NCBI RefSeq assembly: GCF_030160715.1
Contig: NZ_BSOW01000005.1
Location: forward strand, 248,001-312,000
Direction of reading: 5' to 3'
DNA: 64,000 nt
Origin: Bradyrhizobium iriomotense
GTDB lineage: Bacteria; Pseudomonadota; Alphaproteobacteria; Rhizobiales; Xanthobacteraceae
Shown here in pieces: positions 37,645-46,200 of the stretch. The notes beneath the pieces are model-generated. The model did no database searches and was not told where the DNA came from. It was given only the letters and a program-made list of their open reading frames with translations. Positions within the stretch are counted from its first letter, which is position 1. Every line of letters begins with the position of its first letter. The position numbers and the translations under genes are program-made.

Positions 37645-40600
37645 TCAAGTTACGTTGTCAGCCTGCGGGATGGTGAAGTGAAAAGTGGCGCCGTGCGGAA
37701 GGTCCGCCGTTGCCCAGATCCTTCCTCCGTGGCTCTCCACGATCGAACGGCAGATCGATAGTCCCATTCCCATGCCGCCCGGCTTGGTCGAGTAGAAAGG
37801 ATCAAAAAGCCGCTCAATCTGCTCAGGCATCATGCCTTTCCCCGAATCCCGCACGGATACGAGTACGCCACCAGAGTCATTCATCGAAGTGCTGATGAAC
37901 AGTTCGCGCTGGACTTCGCTGTCACTTAGGGCATGCACGGCATTGATAATCAAGTTCAGCATCACCTGTTGCAGTTGGGTCCGATCGGCCCCAACCGGCG
38001 GCAAGTCTCCTGCAAACTGCGTCTGCACCGAGATGTGGTTCTTCGCCGCTTCACCCCGTGTAAGCTCGATCACTTCATCGATCGCTTCGTTGATCTCCAT
38101 ACGCTCCATCCGTAGTGGCGCCTTTTTGACAAGATCACGGGTCCGGTCGATAACATTGCCCACACGACGGCCATCCTTTGCGATCCTTTCAAGCAGCCGA
38201 CGAACTTCCTCCAGATCCGGCGGCCGGCGGTCGAGCCATCGCAGCGATGCCTCGGCATTGCCGATCATCGCGGTGATCGGCTGATTGACCTCATGGGCGA
38301 TCGAGGCGGTAAGCTGGCCCATGGTCGCGACGCGGTTCGCGTGCGCGAGTTCCATCTGCGTCTCGCGGTAGCGTCGCTCGCTGTCACGCGCTTCTGATTC
38401 CGCTTGCCTACGTTCGGTCAGGTCGAGGACAAAAGAGACGCCCTGATTCTCAACTTGTTCAAGGCGCGCCGCACCTATCAGGACCGGTACGCGGCTGCCA
38501 TCCTTGCGAAAATACTCCCTCTCATACGGCTTTATCGTCCCCGTGTTCTTCAGGTCCTCGAGTGCCTCCGCAGATCGGCTGCGCCATTGCGGCGGCGTCA
38601 AGTCAATCCAATCCAGGTGGCCAGAGACGAAATCGTCTCGGTCGAAACCCAGCATACGAAGAAACGTATCATTGGCCTCGATAATACGACCTTCGAAATC
38701 CCAAATGATGATTCCTATGATGTTGGCGTCGACCAATTGCCGGATCTTCGCTTCCCGTTCCTGAAGATCGCCGTAGAGCCGGGAATTCTCGAGGGATATT
38801 GCCGCCTGTGACGCCAGCAGCTTCAATGCCGTCATGCGGGCCGGCGCAAAGGCGTTTGGAGTGAGGTTGTTTTCGAGGTAAAGCGCGCCGACGAGCTTGC
38901 CTTGGTTTATCAAGGGCAGGCCAAGAACAGACCGCGCCCGACGATCCCTGATATAGGGGTCCGCGGCAAATGGCGACTGCGTGGCCGCGTCGTCAAGAAT
39001 GATGCTCTCACGGCTATGCAGGACGTAACGGAGCACCGATTCTGGCAGGACGGACTCGGTCGCAGCTTCGTCGCGCGGATACACAACCACCATATCCTGG
39101 TCGGTGATGGCTTCAGCAGCAATCCGTGGCGTGGCACCTCGCGCAAGAATGAGCAAGCCCCGCTCGGCGCCCGCCTGCTCCATCGCGGTATGCATCAGCG
39201 TGTCGATCAGCTTTTCGGGAACGATCTCGCTCGAAACGGCCTGAGACACTTTGATGATGGTAGCCAGATCGAGGTGTTCAACCGGGGCACCGATCGTGCC
39301 GGTTGCAATGATGACGTCTCTTTCATTCCTCAGATACGGATAAACCTGATCCAGCTGCCGAACCTTTCCATCGGCGCCCCAGCTCTCATAGCATTGCCGG
39401 GCCTTTCGCAGGTGCGCATCGGAATTGATGTCGAGACCGCGCGCGGCATAGAACCGCGCCGCGAGTTCGCTGGCGAGCGCTTCGTTATGAACGAAGCTGT
39501 TGGTGCGCGCCGAGCGAATGGCCAGCTCGTAGAGGCGCGCGGCATCGAGCTCTCGTCCTTCAAGGCGAGCGATCTCCGCGCTGACCAGGGCGGCGCAATT
39601 TTCAAAATTGTCCGGGCAGTTCGTCGCCCAGCTCCTGAGCTGGGCTTCATGCATCGCAAGCGCGGCTTGATGTTCAGTATAGGGATCCGGCCCCGTGGGC
39701 TGGCAGCATGCGGCACGAGCGAGCGCGGCATAAAGATGGTATTCCGCCCTTTCCAGCAGCATGATCGACAACGAAGAGGACGTCGAGACCAATCCCTCGG
39801 CTCTCTCTGCTGCGTCCATAGCCGACGTGTAGTCGCCGGCGAAGAAGCGCGCTTGCAGCTTGCGGGTCCAATACCGGCTGGCGGCGGTCGCAAGGTGTGG
39901 CGCGCCCAGATGCTGCTCGAACCGAATTTCGTCGAACTCCGCGTGGTTGAAGGAGGCTAGCTCCGGGGTCAGGCCGCGGAGACTCCGGATGAATCCTAAT
40001 TGTGTGGTGATGCGATCAATGAGGAGGCCGAAACGCGCCTGGCGCGCGCCGTCCAGTCCGGCTTCGGCCTCGCGCTGGACTTCAGCGAGCGGTTCTCCGG
40101 TGGCAAGGAGATTCGTAATCAGGTTCTCGCGGCTGAATGCTGCAAAAGTGAGGTCACCGAGCTTGTTGGCTGCATCGAAAGCGCGTCGCACCAGCGGCCG
40201 GCCGGTTCGGATCGGCTGGGTCCAGGGAATGACGCGGTGCCCGAAAATGACGTAAACGCGAGCCTCGAAGCGTCGCAGCGCACGCTGCTCGACCAAATCC
40301 AGTCCGAGCTTGCCGAAGCGATACCCGGCCCGGTAATCGCCGAAATGCGGCCCCAGGATCGTACCGAGCCAGGCATACGCGAAGCACGAGCCGTCACTAT
40401 TGCCATGCTCCAGGCTGATGTTCGCCATCCGGCAGATGACGAGACAGAGAAGGTTTTTGTCGGTGAACAACGCGGCCGTCACGACCGCTGTCAGGACGTC
40501 CATGGTCGCACGCCATTCGGGGTCTTCCATTATCGGCAAATCGATAAGGTCCTCGATTGAGCGAGGTCCGATCCGACGCCAGAGGCGCTCATATTCTTGC

Positions 40601-43185
40601 TGGATCGCCTCCTCCATCGGGTGCGCCGACCACTCGATGCCGACCCGCCGGAGATAGCCGAGACAGACCTCAATGGCGCGGCCGCTCTTGCCTACCGTCA
40701 AGAAGAGCTCCTGCCGTAGCCGGGTCACGGCGGCGAAATCGACGAGCTGACCAGCGCGACTCGATAGCATGGACAGACGCTCTTCGGCAGCCGCTAACGC
40801 GCCAGTCAGAAACTCGCACTCGGCACGGTGAAACTCGAGCGCGAAGGTGAGCCTGTTGCACCGGTCCCAGCAGTCCAGCGGCAACAGCGCGCACCCCGCA
40901 GCAAGATAGGCCAGCGCCGAGTGGTAGGCCGTCGACTGCTTCGCGCGCTGGCCCGCGATCAGATTTAGTTCAGCGACCTGCTCCCGCTCCTCGGCCGAGT
41001 TGATCAGCGCGGTGCCACGGTTCAGATGGTTCGCTATTTCGAATATCGCTTCCTCTCGCTTTTCGGGCGGCGTGTGCGCCACCAGCAACCTTCCGATTGC
41101 CAGATGCTGGGCCGCTTGCTCCTCTTTTGGAATGAGTGCGTAGGCCGCCTCCTGAACACGATCGTGCAGGAAGTTGTAATTCTCCCCCTGGCGCAACACC
41201 AGCCCGGCCTGTATCGCCGCCCACAGCGCGGCGTGGAGCTTTTCCTCGCTCCCGCCGCCGACCATGACCAGGGCGCTGATGGGCGCGCTGCTGCCCAGGC
41301 AAGCCAGATGTTGCATCGTCTCTCGGGTCTCGGCAGGCAAGCTGCGAAGCTTGCCGAGCATGAGGTCCACCACATTGTCGGTGTAACCCTTCGCATGGAT
41401 TTGCTCGAGGTCCCAAGTCCAGCGCGCCGCGCCGTGGTCGACGGCAAGCAGCCCCTCCTCTGCCAGCGCAGAGAGGAACTGGCTGGTGAAGAACGGATTG
41501 CCGCCCGTCTTCTCGTGCACCAGACGAGACAAAGGGCCGGCGCGATCCGGCGTGCACTGCAACGCGTCGGCGATCAACCGGATGACATCCTCGAGCCGAA
41601 GGGGCGCCAAAACGATTTCCTGCAATCGTCCGCCGGCATCCCGAATCGCTGCCAGCCGTCGCATGAGCGGATGTGCAGGGGTGACTTCGTTGTCGCGATA
41701 GGCGCCAACCAGCAGAAGATGGCGCAGCTCGGACTGGGTCGCCAAATGCTCGACAAGATCGAGCGTTGCCGCGTCGAGCCACTGCAAGTCGTCGAGGAAT
41801 AGTGCCAGCGGGTGTTCCGGCCGCGCAAACACGCCGAGCAACTGGCGGAACGCCAGCTGAAAACGTCGCTGCGCGTCCTGCGGCGGCAGCTCCGGCACCG
41901 GCATCTGCAGGCCGATAAGTGGCTCAAGCTCGGGGATAAGGGTCGCCATGACTTGGGCGTTCGCACCCAGTGCCTCCCGAAGCGCTTCGCGCCAGGGCGC
42001 CAGTTCAGTGTCGCTCTTGCCCAGCAGCGGGCGGATCAGACTCTGCAAGGCCTGCGCCAGCGTCGCGTAAGGGATGTCGCGCTTGTATTGGTCGAACTTG
42101 CCGGCAGCGAACAGCCCATGGGGCGGCACCAGCGCGCGGTGCAACTCATGCACCACCGATGATTTGCCAATGCCGGAATAGCCGGACACGAGGACCAGTT
42201 CCGGCCCCCCATCGCCCACCACTCGGTCGAAGGCGGCGAGCAGGGTTTCAATCTCATACGCCCGGCCGTACAGCCTCTCCGGGATCAGCAAGCGATCGGA
42301 CACATCGTATTGTCCAAGCGCAAATGGGGCGATGCGCGCGAGCCGACCCCATTCGGCAAGGCAGCGTCGCAAATCGCGCTCTAAGCCGGCAGCCGTCTGG
42401 TACCTCTCCTCGGAGGCCTTCGCGAGCAACTTCATGATGATTTCGGAAACCGGAGCGGGAAAATTCTCCAACCGCTCACTTGGCGGCAGCGGCTTTCTGG
42501 CAATATGGCAGTGGACCCATTCCACGGGATCAGCTGCGGTGAATGGAAGCGAACCCGTGAGAATTTGATAGAGTGTGACGCCGAGTGCGTAGAGGTCGCT
42601 GCGGGAATCGATCGAGCGATTGATCCGTCCGGTCTGTTCGGGCGCCATGTAAGCGAGTGTGCCCGCGACGAGCTCGGGCGGCTCCGGCTTCTGCCGCTCG
42701 CGCGGCAGCCGCGAGGCGATGCCGAACCCCGTAAGCCGCACCCGTTGGTCCGTGCAATTCACCAAAATATTGGCCGGCTTGATGTCCTTATGGACAAAGC
42801 CTCGCTTGTGGACGTTCCCTACTGCCCCAGCGATGCCTATGGCAAGTTGCAGGAAGCTTTCGACCTCCATTGGTGCGCCGATGAAGTTCGCGAGCGGCTC
42901 CCCGCCCGGATCTTCGAGAAGCAATACAGTCTGCCCCCCTTCATGCAGAAGGTCGAACGGACATGCCGCCCACGCACGATCCAGCTCGTCCTTCCATGCA
43001 TACTCGTGAGTGAAGCGATCGAGAATTCCAGGATGGGGGTGTTCCGAGGACGGCCGCACTGCTAGTACGGCAACAGGGCTGCCGTCAGAGTCCTTATGCC
43101 ATCCCCGGCAGAAGACGCGCTCACCGTCCTTCCACGCGACATGGAAGCTGCTATCCGTAATTTCGGCGAAGCGAACTGCATCCAT
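37645..43185 (-). CDS. Giant hybrid: Ser/Thr kinase-like, AAA/STAND ATPase, TPR-like, GAF, PAS, histidine kinase (copy A)
   Basis: 1846 residues. Domains in order: protein-kinase-like (1-280), AAA/STAND ATPase with Walker A GYSGIGKS at 335-342 and Walker B ALFLDD near 461-466, a long helical TPR-like region (about 660-1290), GAF (about 1300-1450), PAS (about 1460-1580), HisKA with H1631 (SIAHEVNQP) and HATPase with RDSGKG and GMGMGLSI. The kinase part keeps HKDIKPAN and APE but has TGFG where DFG is expected and no VAIK lysine, so it may be a pseudokinase. No membrane segment. Tandem paralogue of copy B; two receiver genes converge on it. Confidence 0.93.
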   Translation of the reverse strand: MDAVRFAEITDSSFHVAWKDGERVFCRGWHKDSDGSPVAVLAVRPSSEHPHPGILDRFTHEYAWKDELDRAWAACPFDLLHEGGQTVLLLEDPGGEPLANFIGAPMEVESFLQLAIGIAGAVGNVHKRGFVHKDIKPANILVNCTDQRVRLTGFGIASRLPRERQKPEPPELVAGTLAYMAPEQTGRINRSIDSRSDLYALGVTLYQILTGSLPFTAADPVEWVHCHIARKPLPPSERLENFPAPVSEIIMKLLAKASEERYQTAAGLERDLRRCLAEWGRLARIAPFALGQYDVSDRLLIPERLYGRAYEIETLLAAFDRVVGDGGPELVLVSGYSGIGKSSVVHELHRALVPPHGLFAAGKFDQYKRDIPYATLAQALQSLIRPLLGKSDTELAPWREALREALGANAQVMATLIPELEPLIGLQMPVPELPPQDAQRRFQLAFRQLLGVFARPEHPLALFLDDLQWLDAATLDLVEHLATQSELRHLLLVGAYRDNEVTPAHPLMRRLAAIRDAGGRLQEIVLAPLRLEDVIRLIADALQCTPDRAGPLSRLVHEKTGGNPFFTSQFLSALAEEGLLAVDHGAARWTWDLEQIHAKGYTDNVVDLMLGKLRSLPAETRETMQHLACLGSSAPISALVMVGGGSEEKLHAALWAAIQAGLVLRQGENYNFLHDRVQEAAYALIPKEEQAAQHLAIGRLLVAHTPPEKREEAIFEIANHLNRGTALINSAEEREQVAELNLIAGQRAKQSTAYHSALAYLAAGCALLPLDCWDRCNRLTFALEFHRAECEFLTGALAAAEERLSMLSSRAGQLVDFAAVTRLRQELFLTVGKSGRAIEVCLGYLRRVGIEWSAHPMEEAIQQEYERLWRRIGPRSIEDLIDLPIMEDPEWRATMDVLTAVVTAALFTDKNLLCLVICRMANISLEHGNSDGSCFAYAWLGTILGPHFGDYRAGYRFGKLGLDLVEQRALRRFEARVYVIFGHRVIPWTQPIRTGRPLVRRAFDAANKLGDLTFAAFSRENLITNLLATGEPLAEVQREAEAGLDGARQARFGLLIDRITTQLGFIRSLRGLTPELASFNHAEFDEIRFEQHLGAPHLATAASRYWTRKLQARFFAGDYTSAMDAAERAEGLVSTSSSLSIMLLERAEYHLYAALARAACCQPTGPDPYTEHQAALAMHEAQLRSWATNCPDNFENCAALVSAEIARLEGRELDAARLYELAIRSARTNSFVHNEALASELAARFYAARGLDINSDAHLRKARQCYESWGADGKVRQLDQVYPYLRNERDVIIATGTIGAPVEHLDLATIIKVSQAVSSEIVPEKLIDTLMHTAMEQAGAERGLLILARGATPRIAAEAITDQDMVVVYPRDEAATESVLPESVLRYVLHSRESIILDDAATQSPFAADPYIRDRRARSVLGLPLINQGKLVGALYLENNLTPNAFAPARMTALKLLASQAAISLENSRLYGDLQEREAKIRQLVDANIIGIIIWDFEGRIIEANDTFLRMLGFDRDDFVSGHLDWIDLTPPQWRSRSAEALEDLKNTGTIKPYEREYFRKDGSRVPVLIGAARLEQVENQGVSFVLDLTERRQAESEARDSERRYRETQMELAHANRVATMGQLTASIAHEVNQPITAMIGNAEASLRWLDRRPPDLEEVRRLLERIAKDGRRVGNVIDRTRDLVKKAPLRMERMEINEAIDEVIELTRGEAAKNHISVQTQFAGDLPPVGADRTQLQQVMLNLIINAVHALSDSEVQRELFISTSMNDSGGVLVSVRDSGKGMMPEQIERLFDPFYSTKPGGMGMGLSICRSIVESHGGRIWATADLPHGATFHFTIPQADNVT

Positions 43186-43236
43186 GTTAGCGCCGGTTCG
43201 GCCCTGCCGAAGACCATCGACGTCGATGATCCTGGA
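43186..43236. repeat. Duplicated 5' flank of hybrid kinase copy A
   Basis: About 50 bases directly upstream of the start (CGCCGGTTCGG, ACCATCGACGT, GATGATCC blocks on the + strand) match the flank of copy B with few differences. The tandem duplication therefore includes the leader or promoter-proximal DNA, not just coding sequence. Confidence 0.7.
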
Positions 43237-43256
43237 AATCGTTACCCTTCAAGCTG

Positions 43257-46200
43257 TTAAACTACTACATTGTCCAGCTGGGGGATAGTGAAGTGAAAAG
43301 CGGCGCCCTGCGGAGGGTTCGCCGCCGCCCAGATTCTTCCTCCGTGGCTCTCTATGATTGAACGGCAGATCGATAGTCCCATTCCCATGCCGCCCGGTTT
43401 GGTCGTGTAGAATGGATCGAAAAGGCGCTCGAGTTGCTCAGGACTTATACCCTTGCCCGAATCTCGCACGGACACGAGTACGCCGCCAGAGCCGTCCGTC
43501 GAGGTGCTGATCAACAATTCGCGGCGCGCTTCGTTGTCATTTAGGGCATACACGGCGTTGATAATCAAATTCAGTATCACCTGTTGCAGCTGGGTCCGGT
43601 CGGCACCAACCGGCGGCAAGTCCTCTGCAAACTGCGTCCGCACGGAGATGTGGCTCTTCGTTGCTTCAGCACGCGTGAGCTCTATCACCTCATCGATGGC
43701 TGCGTTGATCTCCACGCGCTCTGTCCGCAGCGGCGCTCTTTTGACCAGATTACGGGTTCGGTCGACAACATTGCCCACTCGCCGGCCGTCCTTAGCGATC
43801 CTTTCAAGCAGCTGACGAACCTCCGCAAGATCCGGCGGCCGGCGGGCGAGCCACCGCAGCGATGCCTCCGCGTTGCCGATCATCGCGGTAATCGGCTGAT
43901 TGACCTCATGGGCAATCGATGCAGTAAGCTGGCCCATGGTCGCGACGCGATTTGCGTGCGCCAGTTCCGTTTGCGTCTCGCGGTAGCGCCGCTCGCTTTC
44001 ACGCGCTTCAGATTCCGCCCGTCTGCGTTCGGTCAGGTCGAGCACGAACGCGACACCTTGGCTCCCACTTTCTTCAAAGCTCGCAGCTCCAACCAGTACG
44101 GGGACGCGGCTGCCATCCCTCCGCAAATACTCTTTCTCGTATGGCTGAGCGATGCCCGTTGTTTTTACCTCTTCGAGCATCTGTGCGTTGCGGTCACGCC
44201 ATTCCGGCGCCGTCAGATCCACCCCGCGGATTTGGCCCGATGCGAGAGCAGCACGGTCGTACCCGACGATGCGGAGGAATGCGTCATTGGCCTCGATTAT
44301 TCGACTTTCAAGGTCAAAGATGACGATCCCGATGATGTTGGCGTCGACCAAGCGCCGAATCTTTGCCTCGCGCTCCTGCAGATCGCTGTAAAGACGTGAA
44401 TTCTCCAGCGCGATCGCTGCCTGGGACGCTACCAACTTCAGCAATGCGATGCGCGCCGGCGCGAAGACGTGGGGGGTGATATTGTTTTCGAGGTAGAGCA
44501 CGCCGATCAGCTTCGCTTGAGTGATCAGGGGCAAACAGAGAATGGATCGGGCTTGGCGCTCACGGACATAGGGATCGGCATCAAACGGAGATTGAGTTAT
44601 GGCATCACCCAGGATGACGCTTTCGCGGCTGCGCAGCACATACTGAAGCATCGACTCAGGCAGCATTGCAGTGGTCACCGACCGGCCGCCACGCTGGAAG
44701 ATGAGCGTGTCACCGCCGCTCGTGGCTTCCGCTTCGACCTGCAGCTTGTCCCCGCGCACAACAATCAAAAGGCCACGCTCGGCGCCTGCCTGCTCGACGG
44801 CCATGCGCATCAGGCTGTCGACCAGCCTTTGCAGCACGATCTCGCCAGAGATGGCTTGCGAGACTTTAATGACGGTTGCAAGATCGAGGTGCTCGATGGG
44901 CGCGCTGATTGTGCTGGTCACACCAGGCGCCGGCTCGTTCTCCTTGAGGTGAGGATACAACTCATCCAATTGCCTCACCTTGCCGTCGGCGCCCCACACC
45001 AAAAAGCACGCACGCGCGTTGCGCAAGTGCGCGTAGCCGCCCGTTTCAAGACCGACCGCAAGGTAAAACTGCCCGGCTAGCTCGCTGGCCATAGCTTCGT
45101 TGTGGATCAAGCCGCCTTCGTGCGCCGAGCGAATCGCCTCTTCGTAGAGGCGCATTGCATCCATATCACGCTGCTCGATACGCGCTATCTCTGCAGAGAC
45201 GAGCGCATATCGACTATGATAATTTTCTGGGCAATTGTCCGCCCAAAGCCGCAGCTTTTTTAGTTTCTCGTCAAGCAAGCTACGATAGTGCTCCTGTTGC
45301 AGCGCCGAGGCCGTTGGGTAGAGCCCCGTCAGGGTAAGCGCATGACAAAAATGATGGGTCGCCTCGATGGGCATCGCCATCGCGGCGCCGAGCACCGACT
45401 CTGCCTCTACGGCGGCTTCCATTGCATCCTCGTACTGTCCATAGAGAACGGCGAGGATCTGCTTCATGATATGATAGAAGACGATGCCGCAGCCAAAGGC
45501 CGCCCTGGCGATGGTGGCGAAGCAAGTTGCTTCATCGAAGGTGCCGTCCTCGAAGCTCAAGGGAGTTTTCGTCCTACCCTGCAGGCTTGCGATAAACTGC
45601 TGCTCTATCCGGATCGTCTCGAAAACGGCATCGTTATGGCTCTGCTTTGCAAACGCCGCGTATCTACCCGCTGATGTCAGCACATCTTCGAGGGCGTCTC
45701 CTTTTTCGATCAGCTGCCACACTGTTTCGAAAGCGAGGAAACCGGCATAGACGAGGTCACCCACTTCAAGACAGGCCTCGAAGGCCTGCTCCAGAATCGG
45801 CAGGCCCGTGGCGAAGTGTCTCCGCCAGAAATTGACGTGATCACCGTGGAGGTGAAGCAACGTGCCCCGCAGCCGCAGGTTGTTAAACCGCTCGTTCAGT
45901 CGTAGCGACATTTCCGAGAATTGATAAGCCGAGCCGATGTCGCCTTTTAGTGACACGAGCCAGAGGGCAAAGACGCCGTAAACATAGCTCGATTGTTCCG
46001 TGTTCCCGTCTCTTATGGAACGATTGACCCCCTCTAGAGCGACTAACGGAAACAGCGGTGGCCGAGCGATGTAGGCGCAGGGTGTTGCGTCAACAAGGAG
46101 CTCGATGATTGTCCGCCTGACAGGGTCAATCGCAACGGCTGCATCGAGAAGCGCACCAATTGGGCGCCCCGCTAGATTGACGGGAAGGTTGCCGAACTGA